Source of the DNA: CAVDRM01 sp963626285
Lineage (GTDB): Bacteria; Bacillota; Clostridia; Christensenellales; Aristaeellaceae
Assembly: GCA_963626285.1 (NCBI GenBank)
Contig: CAVFWQ010000102.1
Location: 1-6,565, forward strand
Reading direction: 5' to 3'
Length of the DNA stretch: 6,565 bases
Made by a program: the position numbers and the translations under genes. The notes below the pieces were generated by a model. It made no database searches. It was not told the DNA's origin and was given only the letters and a program-made list of their open reading frames with translations. This document shows, in pieces, positions 1 through 5,018 of the stretch. Every line of letters begins with the position of its first letter. Position 1 is the stretch's first letter.

Positions 1-27
1 TTCTCTTCCCTTTGGTGTTACCTATGT

Positions 28-59
28 ATTATAGCTCAACAGTCTACCCTATACGCCAA
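28..59 (-). promoter_or_regulatory. Possible promoter firing out of the left edge
   Basis: Read on the minus strand there is a perfect TATAAT (bases 33 to 28). The best -35-like hexamer is TTGGCG at 59-54, but the spacer is 20 bases, longer than the usual 16-18. It lies downstream of the recombinase stop and would drive something beyond the left edge. A chance -10 in this AT-rich stretch is quite possible. The rest of 1-105 shows no gene. Confidence 0.25.
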
Positions 60-105
60 TTTTTTCTTCTCGTTCCTTCTTTTTCACAATGTTAACGTTC
101 TTATT

Positions 106-696
106 TTAATCCATAGCCCAACGTAGAAAAGTCTTGTGTGCGACCTGAAGACGACGAGCCGCTTCGCGGGCGGAGATTGCACCTTCGCGCCATGCTACAA
201 GGCACGCTTCGTAGTTGGATGGACGCTCCTTGCAGGGCGGCCCGAAGCGAACGCCGCGCTGTCGCGCCGCCGCGATTCCCTCCGCCTGCCGTTGGTGAAT
301 GAATTCCCTCTCAGTCTGAGCAACATAGGAAAGCAACTGCAGAACGATGTCCGCGATCAGCGTGCCGGTCAGATTCCGGTTCTGTCTCGTGTCCAGAAGC
401 GGCATATCCAAAACGACGATGGTGCCCTTCTTCTCCTTGGTGATGATCCGCCATTGTTCCAGAATCTCTTCATAATTTCGTCCCAACCTATCAATGCTCT
501 TAACAACAAAGGTATCGCCTTCCTTCAAAGTATCTAAGAGACCATGATAGGCCGGACGATCAAAATTTTTTCCTGATTGTTTATCCAGAAAGATATTGTC
601 CGATGCAATGCCGAATTGCCGCATGGCTATCATTTGCCGATCTTCGTTTTGATCCTTAGATGATATCCTTACATATCCGTAGATTTTTTCTGTCAT
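106..696 (-). CDS. Serine recombinase (resolvase/invertase family)
   Basis: A 196-residue site-specific DNA recombinase that would cut and rejoin DNA through a 5'-phosphoserine link. The N-terminal catalytic domain begins G-Y-V-R-I-S, placing the nucleophile at Ser12 with Arg10 beside it. The second arginine cluster is I-D-R-L-G-R-N at residues 68-74. The long helix with A-Q-T-E-R-E (126-131) and the R-G-V-R-F-G-P segment (147-153) precede a C-terminal helix-turn-helix (about 160-194, A-R-E-A-A-R-R-L-Q-V-A-H-K-T-F-L-R-W). Length and order match Tn3-type resolvases and Hin/Pin-type invertases, so it appears intact. The ATG at 696 is preceded by AAGGAGG seven bases upstream. No transposase or terminal inverted repeats are visible, so whether it resolves a mobile element, inverts a switch or is a stranded remnant cannot be told. 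The family is sure; the substrate is unknown. Confidence 0.93.
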   Translation of the reverse strand: MTEKIYGYVRISSKDQNEDRQMIAMRQFGIASDNIFLDKQSGKNFDRPAYHGLLDTLKEGDTFVVKSIDRLGRNYEEILEQWRIITKEKKGTIVVLDMPLLDTRQNRNLTGTLIADIVLQLLSYVAQTEREFIHQRQAEGIAAARQRGVRFGPPCKERPSNYEACLVAWREGAISAREAARRLQVAHKTFLRWAMD

Positions 697-703
697 TTGT
701 CTG

Positions 704-710
704 CCTCCTT
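704..710 (-). promoter_or_regulatory. Ribosome-binding site of the recombinase
   Basis: On the minus strand AAGGAGG lies seven bases before the ATG at 696. It fixes this start and shows that the MATE-derived reading frame running through here to 656 is not the translated frame. Confidence 0.85.
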
Positions 711-720
711 GTCAATTCGA

Positions 721-737
721 GTTGCAATATTTGCGAC
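721..737 (-). promoter_or_regulatory. Near-palindrome upstream of the recombinase, possible recombinase site or operator
   Basis: GTTGCAATATTTGCGAC is an imperfect palindrome: G-T, G-C-A-A on the left pair with T-T-G-C, A-C on the right around a TAT centre, with one mismatch per arm. It ends about 11 bases upstream of the ribosome-binding site. Small serine recombinases commonly act at, and repress from, inverted half-sites next to their own gene, so a res subsite or operator is plausible. No second copy was noticed, and the match could be accidental. Confidence 0.3.
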
Positions 738-774
738 ACCTTTGGTTCTGTTATGCTTGTGGCTCTATATAGTG

Positions 775-808
775 AAAGTCTCGCCACGCTTATGCCTGAC
801 GAGACTTT
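775..808. repeat. Inverted repeat, 9-bp arms
   Basis: AAAGTCTCG (775-783) and CGAGACTTT (800-808) are perfect complements separated by 16 bases. No T-tract adjoins either side, so it is not a convincing terminator. It sits between the recombinase and the MATE remnant, immediately beside the stem-loop at 820-848. It could be part of a recombination site or a leftover end of a lost element. Confidence 0.5.
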
Positions 809-819
809 GTTAATGGTCT

Positions 820-860
820 GGGCGTTTCGGCGGTCAGCCGAAACGCCCTGTTTTCGTTTT
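820..860 (+). terminator. Stem-loop with plus-strand T-rich tail, orphan terminator candidate
   Basis: GGGCGTTTCGGC (820-831) pairs perfectly with GCCGAAACGCCC (837-848) around a five-base loop GGTCA, giving a 12-bp GC-rich stem. On the plus strand it is followed by TGTTTTCGTTTT, an interrupted T-tract. That is the shape of an intrinsic terminator for rightward transcription, but no plus-strand gene lies to its left in the window. On the minus strand it would fall at the end of the MATE remnant, where the A-rich side comes first and no T-tract follows. Confidence 0.55.
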
Positions 861-1210
861 AGAATAGTCTTAAACTCCTTTAAAGTCAATCGTTCGTTAG
901 CTTTGCCCGAAATGCGGAAATACAACCCGGCAGCCAGCAGCAGGGACAGCACGTCTGCCACCGGCTGCGCCCAGATAAGACCCTTTTCACGGAAGAGTGC
1001 GCCGAGGATGAACATGGCCGGAATATAAATAAGCCCCTGCCGGGAAATGCTGACAATCAAAGATTCTTTCGCCGCTCCAAGCGCTTGCAGCGCGTTGGTT
1101 ATCACACAGAACACACCGAACAGGAAACTCGTGCAAAGAAGGATGCGCGCAAAAGAAACGCCGTAATCATACGCCGCTGCATCCGTGAAAAATACGCTGA
1201 CGATCATAAT
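851..1210 (-). pseudogene. MATE-family multidrug efflux transporter, C-terminal remnant
   Basis: About 120 residues from I-M-I-V-S-V-F-F-T-D to I-L-K-R-K-Q match the last third of MATE (NorM/MepA-like) drug:cation antiporters. They include the family-typical run N-A-L-Q-A-L-G-A-A-K, S-R-Q-G-L-I-Y-I-P and L-I-W-A-Q-P-V-A-D, with hydrophobic membrane segments between. A complete MATE protein has about 450 residues and twelve membrane helices; here the first ~330 residues are absent. Upstream of about 1210 the open frame runs only into the terminator of the neighbouring operon, so that part is not transporter sequence. Downstream of about 851 the frame continues through a hairpin and over the recombinase start until 656, again without resemblance to MATE. 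No start codon with a ribosome-binding site is seen. I infer a 5'-truncated, non-functional relic left by a deletion or recombination. Confidence 0.8.
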
Positions 1211-1236
1211 AGCATGCTTTTTCCTCGTTCCGGCAC

Positions 1237-1294
1237 AAAAAAAGAAAGCCCCTATACGGACAGCCGTTGTCCCGACCGTCCGTATAGGGGCTTT
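1237..1294 (-). terminator. Intrinsic terminator of the thymidine kinase operon
   Basis: AAAGCCCCTATACGGAC (1245-1261) and GTCCGTATAGGGGCTTT (1278-1294) form a perfect 17-bp stem with a 16-base loop. Read on the minus strand the stem is followed by CTTTTTTT (1244-1237). It lies 49 bases after the stop of the lysozyme-like gene, so it ends that transcript and insulates the MATE remnant and recombinase from it. Confidence 0.93.
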
Positions 1295-1342
1295 GCCATG
1301 GATTTTCGAATGCATCTGCGCCGCCGTTTTCCCTGTCATGCT

Positions 1343-1945
1343 TTATGCGCGGCTGTCATTTGAAGTGTCATCACCTGTTTTCGTTCCTTGTGCGGCTTCT
1401 TCAAAGGCCTTGCAATAAGCAAGGACATGTTCAGCGTATTTTTCGCTCCCGTTGTACGCCTTGAAAACGGAAAACAGGACATTGTCGGGCATATTCAGCG
1501 CGTCTGCGTCGCGCTTTTTCGCCTCGGCGCGGAGAATACGCGCACAATAGCGGATGCTGTATTCCGGACGAGCCAGCAGATGCGCGTAATCCTGATAGGA
1601 AAACACGGGATCGCCGAGTGCTTCATCGGCTTTCGCGGCCGTGGACGGACGGATTTGGCAGATTCCGCGGGAGGCATCCCGGCGGATTTTATCCAGCAGG
1701 ACATCCTCCAGCCCATAGCCCAAGGTCTCCCGAAATAATATCGCCTGAATCGCCGACTTTCGGACGTTTTCCGTCTGCGATGCCTTGACAACGGCCGCAT
1801 CATGGCCAAGGACGGCCTTTAATGCGTGACGGCAGCCCGAAAACGGCGGGAAGCGCTTCACGCGCTCCAACCTCGGCAAATCGTTTAACGCGGCGCAAAG
1901 CGCGGGATGCGCCTCCAAGGTCTGCAAAAGCTTTTCGTCAATCAT
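1343..1945 (-). CDS. Small lysozyme/SLT-like domain protein
   Basis: A 200-residue protein from the ATG at 1945. The frame is open up to 1990, but this ATG overlaps the thymidine kinase stop (ATGATTGA) and has GAGG nine bases upstream, the usual layout of translational coupling. Residues are counted from there. The centre resembles the lytic transglycosylase / goose-lysozyme fold: R-E-T-L around Glu73, the spot of the catalytic acid; D-A-S-R-G-I-C-Q-I-R-P-S-T-A at about 90-103, like the SLT S-x-G-x-x-Q-I-x-P-x-T-A motif; and A-Y-N-G at 163-166, like the conserved Y-N-G. The N-terminal ~60 residues match nothing I recognise, and the last ~15 are a charged tail. No signal peptide or membrane segment is visible, which is odd for a murein hydrolase. 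It may be a non-enzymatic relative, a phage-derived lysis or structural part, or be released by another route. The fold call is motif-based; function is unknown. Confidence 0.75.
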   Translation of the reverse strand: MIDEKLLQTLEAHPALCAALNDLPRLERVKRFPPFSGCRHALKAVLGHDAAVVKASQTENVRKSAIQAILFRETLGYGLEDVLLDKIRRDASRGICQIRPSTAAKADEALGDPVFSYQDYAHLLARPEYSIRYCARILRAEAKKRDADALNMPDNVLFSVFKAYNGSEKYAEHVLAYCKAFEEAAQGTKTGDDTSNDSRA

Positions 1946-2510
1946 CGCTCTCATCCTCAGGACCAAGCTGACCCTTTGTCCAATGCACACGACACAGGCT
2001 GGTATAGCTCTCGTTGCCGCCCAGCACCACCTGCTCGCCCGTTTTAATGACCCTGCCGTTCATCAGGCGCGCATTGAAAGTCGCTTTTCGGCCGCACCAG
2101 CAGATGGTTTTGACCTCCTCGATGGAGTCCGCCCATGCCAGCAGCCATTTGCTGCCCTCGAACAGCTCGCCCCGAAAATCGGCGCGCAGGCCGTACGCCA
2201 CCACCGGCACATGCTCCTCATCCACGATGCGCACCAGCTCCCGCACCTGCGCCTTGGTCAAAAACTGCGCCTCGTCCACAATCAGGCAGGCGTAGTCATG
2301 AACATTGATTTGCGGAAGCTCCTCCACATACATGCACGGCGCCCGAAGGCCGGAGCGCGAGCCGACAAAGCGTTCGCCGTCCCGGTTGTCCAGACTCGGC
2401 TTGAGCATCAGCGCCTTCTGCCCGCGCTCCTGATAATTATACTGCACCATGATTGCATTCGCCGTCTTGGAAGACCCCATCGCTCCATAGCGAAAATACA
2501 GCTTGGCCAT
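1938..2510 (-). CDS. tdk: Thymidine kinase, type II
   Basis: Phosphorylates thymidine to dTMP with ATP in the cytoplasm (pyrimidine salvage). From the ATG at 2510 it has 190 residues, close to the ~200 typical of the bacterial type II enzyme. Visible are the N-terminal strand M-A-K-L-Y-F-R-Y; the P-loop G-A-M-G-S-S-K-T (about 9-16); the Walker B / catalytic stretch L-I-V-D-E-A-Q-F; the Y-G-L-R-A-D-F-R-G-E-L-F loop; the zinc site I-C-W-C-G-R-K-A with a later C-R-V-H; and the substrate lasso G-G-N-E-S-Y. All expected key residues are present. An in-frame TTG at 2531 would add seven residues, but starting at 2510 aligns with the E. coli Tdk N-terminus. It is the first gene of a two-gene operon, overlapping the lysozyme-like gene by eight bases. 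The C-terminus is an acidic tail ending E-S-D-D. Confidence 0.95.
   Translation of the reverse strand: MAKLYFRYGAMGSSKTANAIMVQYNYQERGQKALMLKPSLDNRDGERFVGSRSGLRAPCMYVEELPQINVHDYACLIVDEAQFLTKAQVRELVRIVDEEHVPVVAYGLRADFRGELFEGSKWLLAWADSIEEVKTICWCGRKATFNARLMNGRVIKTGEQVVLGGNESYTSLCRVHWTKGQLGPEDESDD
1943..1960 (-). promoter_or_regulatory. Translational coupling site, tdk stop / next start
   Basis: On the minus strand CTGAGG (1960-1955) precedes ATG at 1945 by nine bases, and that ATG shares bases with the tdk stop in ATGATTGA. Ribosomes finishing tdk could restart directly. This favours 1945 over the alternative ATGs at 1954 (no spacing from GAGG) and 1990. Confidence 0.65.
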
Positions 2511-2544
2511 TTCGCCCACCCGCTTCTTCAAAACTCACTGTGCT

Positions 2545-2574
2545 ATTATACCACGACGGCAAAGCCGTGCGCAA
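2545..2574 (-). promoter_or_regulatory. Promoter of the tdk operon
   Basis: Read on the minus strand: -35-like TTGCGC (2574-2569), 18-base spacer, then an extended -10 T-G-G-TATAAT with the hexamer at 2550-2545. Transcription would begin near 2538, giving a short leader of about 28 bases before the ATG at 2510. A five-base inverted repeat (ACGGC/GCCGT, 2555-2567) sits in the spacer and might be an operator or may be chance. Confidence 0.7.
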
Positions 2575-2731
2575 CAAGGAAAGACGCAAAAAGTTAACAT
2601 CGCCTTTGCTTCTTTTTCGGCAGGAAAAAGCGGGCGGAACGGCGAAAAGAAACGAGGTATATCCATGCAGCGCGTCCTTTAGGCGGCGCACGGCATACGC
2701 GCACGAACAAGCGGAAAAGAGTGGACAGACG

Positions 2732-3601
2732 ATGATTTATGTAATCTGCAATCCGGTGGCCGGAAACGGACGCGGAAAAAAAATCGGGGAGCAGGTGCAG
2801 GCAGAATTAACAAAACGCGGCATCCCGCATGAATTTTACCTGACGGAAGCCTGCGGCCATGCCACGGAGCTGGCCGAAAAAGCGGTCTCAAAGGGCGCTG
2901 ACAGGGTGTTTGCCGTCGGCGGCGACGGAACGGTGCTGGAGGCGGCGCGGGGGCTTATCCATACCGATACCGCACTGTGCATCATTCCGGGCGGCACGGG
3001 CAACGACTTTATCAAGACCATCGGCATTCCCAAGGAGCCTTCCGCCGCGCTGGAGGCGGCGCTGAGCCATGCGCCGCGCAAAACGGATGCCGTGCGGCTC
3101 AATGACCGGCTGTTTCTCAATGAGGCCGGCGTCGGCTTTGACGTTTCCGTGCTTGAATATGCGAAAAAGGCGAAGAAGCTTTGCCGCGGTCTGCTGCCCT
3201 ATCTCTACGGCGTCGTGCGCACCATTTTCAGCTTCAGCGGCATTCGGGTCTTCTGCCAATTGGAGGACGGGAAAGCCGTCGAACGGGACATCCTCGTGCT
3301 CGGCATCGGCAACGGCCGCTTTATCGGCGGCGGCATCGAAATCGCGCCGAAGGCCGTCCCCGATGACGGGCTGCTGGATGTGGTCATCATCGAAAAAATG
3401 AAAAAGCCGCGGATGATGCAGGTGCTGCCGCTGCTGCTCAAGGGTAAAGTGCTGACGTTTAAGGAAACGGAATGGACGCGGGTCCGCCGGCTTTCCTTTC
3501 AGGGCGAGCATATGTCGGTGAATGTGGACGGCGAAATCCTGCCGATGGAAAGGGCGGACATTTCCGTCCTGCCCGGCGCGCTGTATATCTGCCGACCGTA
3601 A
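2732..3601 (+). CDS. Diacylglycerol kinase-like lipid kinase (YegS/BmrU/DgkB family)
   Basis: A 289-residue ATP-dependent lipid kinase, the usual size for soluble bacterial members, which act at the inner face of the membrane. The best-known role is recycling diacylglycerol to phosphatidic acid (DgkB). In order: N-P-V-A-G-N-G-R-G-K at 7-16; nucleotide-binding G-G-D-G-T at 63-67; P-G-G-T-G-N-D at 86-92; N-E-A-G-V-G-F-D at 130-137; G-N-G-R-F-I-G-G-G with I-A-P at 193-206; D-D-G-L-L-D at 211-216; and a C-terminal beta domain with V-N-V-D-G-E. The frame is open from 2453, but those codons lie over the divergent tdk start and promoter. The ATG at 2732 starts exactly at the family's N-terminal strand M-I-Y-V-I-C-N-P, with a weak AAGAGTGG upstream. 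I see no convincing -10/-35 in 2575-2731. The exact lipid substrate cannot be told from sequence (BmrU/YtlR-like members differ). Confidence 0.92.
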   Translation: MIYVICNPVAGNGRGKKIGEQVQAELTKRGIPHEFYLTEACGHATELAEKAVSKGADRVFAVGGDGTVLEAARGLIHTDTALCIIPGGTGNDFIKTIGIPKEPSAALEAALSHAPRKTDAVRLNDRLFLNEAGVGFDVSVLEYAKKAKKLCRGLLPYLYGVVRTIFSFSGIRVFCQLEDGKAVERDILVLGIGNGRFIGGGIEIAPKAVPDDGLLDVVIIEKMKKPRMMQVLPLLLKGKVLTFKETEWTRVRRLSFQGEHMSVNVDGEILPMERADISVLPGALYICRP

Positions 3602-3605
3602 GTAT

Positions 3606-3612
3606 AAGGAGG
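3606..3612 (+). promoter_or_regulatory. Ribosome-binding site of the secreted protein gene
   Basis: AAGGAGG five bases before the ATG at 3618, within the 16-base gap after the kinase stop. It decides the start and removes 32 upstream in-frame codons that overlap the kinase gene. Confidence 0.88.
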
Positions 3613-3617
3613 CTTTC

Positions 3618-4652
3618 ATGAAGCGGTATCTGTCCCTTCTTTTATTGCTGACGCTCCTTTCTCTGCCGGCCTTCGCCGAGGACGAGGAGGAAGAAGCCTA
3701 CTATGTCGAGCCGCCGAGAATCACAAGCGCAGGCGAAACGCAAAGCAAAGGAACTTTGACCGTCCTTTTGCCGGAGGAAGGCGCTTCCTACGAAGCGGGC
3801 GGCAAACTGACCGTGAAGGCCGCGGGCGGGCATTTGGCACGGATAGAGGTGGTGCTGTCCTGGGAAAACGGCAGCCTGTCCCATGAAGCGGACGGGGACA
3901 GCCTTGAATATGCCTTTGACACGACCATGTTTTACTGGGCGTCCACACTGACCGTTACCGGCTACGACGAGGACGGGCAGATTGCCGCGCAGGAGACCGT
4001 GGACATTCTGTCGCCGCGTGACAAGCTGATCGCCGATATGTTTGCGCTGGCGCTTAAAAACAGCAAGGATTCCTATTACCGCCATGCGCCCGCGCAGACC
4101 GACACGGATCGCGGCGTCTGCAAAAACTTCGTCATGCGCCTGTTCGATACCTTCAAGGACAGCTACCGCATGGCGGAATACCCCGACCTTGCGCTGCATA
4201 TGCCGAAAAACAAGTCCAAAAAGGACTCCGCGCCCTATCAATACGGCATCGAATGGCGCGACGAGACCGCCGAGGACGGCAGTCCCTTCTACATCGCCGC
4301 CCAATATAAATATGACGACAGCCTGACCAAGGCCGAGAACATGGAGCGCTGCCGCGAGGTGCTGCACAGCGTTCAACGCGGCGACTTTTTCCAGATGTGC
4401 GGCGACTATTACTACGGCAACGGCCCGCACAGCCTCCTGTTCATGACCGATTGGGACGAGGAAAGCGATGAACTGCACTGGACGGACAGCAATATGCGCG
4501 GCGACCGCGTGAACGGCGACCGCTGGGGCTACCTGCAATACGACGCCGTCAAAACCGCCGAATGGTTTGTCGAGGCCATTTCTTCAAAATCCACCTATAA
4601 AACCCGCGGCTGCACCATCTACCGCCTGAGGGATGACCTGTATATCCCGTGA
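3618..4652 (+). CDS. Secreted Ig-like plus papain-fold (NlpC/CHAP-like) protein
   Basis: A 344-residue exported protein. Residues 1-20 are a classical signal peptide (M-K-R-Y, a leucine-rich core, then P-A-F-A) with likely cleavage before an acidic stretch E-D-E-E-E-E. Residues ~45-130 look like an Ig-like beta domain: alternating hydrophobic strands, with G-T-L-T-V-L-L-P, G-K-L-T-V-K-A and L-T-V-T-G-Y-D. The C-terminal ~200 residues carry the order expected of a papain-fold cysteine peptidase or amidase: Cys168 in G-V-C-K-N-F, His271 in G-P-H-S-L-L-F-M, and Asp290/Asn292 in W-T-D-S-N, with a G-D-F-F segment before the histidine as in NlpC/P60 and CHAP domains. The triad assignment is inference. 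It follows the lipid kinase in an apparent operon and would act outside the membrane, perhaps on cell wall or peptides. I do not recognise the exact family. Confidence 0.8.
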   Translation: MKRYLSLLLLLTLLSLPAFAEDEEEEAYYVEPPRITSAGETQSKGTLTVLLPEEGASYEAGGKLTVKAAGGHLARIEVVLSWENGSLSHEADGDSLEYAFDTTMFYWASTLTVTGYDEDGQIAAQETVDILSPRDKLIADMFALALKNSKDSYYRHAPAQTDTDRGVCKNFVMRLFDTFKDSYRMAEYPDLALHMPKNKSKKDSAPYQYGIEWRDETAEDGSPFYIAAQYKYDDSLTKAENMERCREVLHSVQRGDFFQMCGDYYYGNGPHSLLFMTDWDEESDELHWTDSNMRGDRVNGDRWGYLQYDAVKTAEWFVEAISSKSTYKTRGCTIYRLRDDLYIP

Positions 4653-4678
4653 TTTTCCGCAGACATCGGGCGCTCAGG

Positions 4679-4701
4679 GTATCAAGTGTATCAGTGTATC
4701 A
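4679..4701 (+). repeat. Triple GTATCA mini-repeat
   Basis: GTATCA occurs at 4679, 4688 and 4696 just downstream of the secreted protein gene. The spacing of nine and eight bases is close to one helical turn. It may be trivial slippage; no function is claimed. Confidence 0.4.
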
Positions 4702-4711
4702 ATGAAGGCAT

Positions 4712-4733
4712 CGCCGTGCAATTCGGCACGGCG
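4712..4733. other. Stem-loop in the convergent intergenic region
   Basis: CGCCGTGC (4712-4719) pairs with GCACGGCG (4726-4733) around a six-base loop. No T-tract follows on either strand, so it is not a standard terminator. It could stabilise the 3' end of either convergent transcript. Confidence 0.5.
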
Positions 4734-4769
4734 GCTCAGCATGGACAAAAAAATACGGTACAGCAGACA

Positions 4770-4802
4770 GGGCGGGCAGGCACAAGGAGTGTCTGCCCGC
4801 CC
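4770..4802. terminator. Strong GC-rich hairpin between convergent genes
   Basis: GGGCGGGCAGGCAC (4770-4783) pairs with GTGTCTGCCCGCCC (4789-4802), a 14-bp stem with one G-T wobble and loop AAGGA. No T-tract abuts it on the plus strand. On the minus strand a run of seven T (4754-4748) comes only about 15 bases after the stem. It probably marks the transcript ends of the two convergent genes, but it is an imperfect intrinsic terminator. Arm bases 4790-4796 (TGTCTGC) can also pair with GCAGACA at 4763-4769, giving an alternative fold. Confidence 0.5.
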
Positions 4803-4804
4803 GA

Positions 4805-5018
4805 TCGATCGACAGGATCCATGGTTTATTCTTTTGAAGAATACCTCTCACATACCGATTGACCGACGAAGTGAACGGCTTATCTTTTTTGAGCATACCG
4901 CCACTTTCCATTGACCGATAAAGTAAACGGCTTATCTTTTTTGAGCATACCGCTCGCATTCCGAATGACCGATGAAGGAAATGGCTTATTCTTTTTTGAG
5001 AATTCCGCTCACATCCGT
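4805..5018 (-). repeat. Four imperfect ~54-bp tandem repeats reaching into the 3' end of the beta-helix gene
   Basis: Units at about 4805-4858, 4859-4910, 4911-4964 and 4965-5018. The anchor GGCTTA (GGTTTA in the leftmost) falls at 4823, 4877, 4929 and 4983, giving steps of 54, 52 and 54. The two middle units share the 18-base block GGCTTATCTTTTTTGAGC exactly. The rightmost unit contains the last ~11 codons and stop of the gene ending at 4986; the other three lie downstream of that stop. On the minus strand all units can be read as an 18-residue motif of the type G-M-L-K-K-D-K-P-F. Confidence 0.85.

Noticed and set aside
106..860. Complete transposon or IS607-type element
   Set aside because: The recombinase has its helix-turn-helix at the C-terminus, unlike IS607 transposases; no TnpB, transposase or terminal inverted repeats flank it.
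1211..1339. N-terminal part of the open frame leading into the MATE remnant
   Set aside because: It is the translation of the intrinsic terminator and spacer, not transporter sequence.
1983..2597. 204-codon open frame on the plus strand
   Set aside because: Antisense of thymidine kinase and its promoter; no motif or start signal.
2655..2678. Possible leader peptide (ATG at 2664, five codons to TAG) before the lipid kinase
   Set aside because: Five codons with only a weak AACGAGG upstream and no associated hairpin; indistinguishable from chance.
2453..2731. 93 extra N-terminal codons in frame with the lipid kinase
   Set aside because: They cover the divergent tdk start and promoter and have no homology to the kinase family; the family N-terminus begins at 2732.
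2888..3619. 243-codon open frame on the minus strand
   Set aside because: Antisense of the lipid kinase, whose motifs are unmistakable.
3642..4538. 298-codon open frame on the minus strand
   Set aside because: Antisense of the secreted papain-fold protein, which has a signal peptide, a strong ribosome-binding site and domain logic; the reverse frame is a GC-bias shadow.
4699..4959. 86-codon minus-strand frame through the tandem repeats
   Set aside because: No ribosome-binding site; it switches repeat phase at its start and then runs through hairpin DNA. Better explained as relic repeat sequence than as a gene.
4805..5018. CRISPR array
   Set aside because: Whole 52-54-bp units are similar to each other, without unique spacers of even length, and one unit is part of a coding region; no cas genes.
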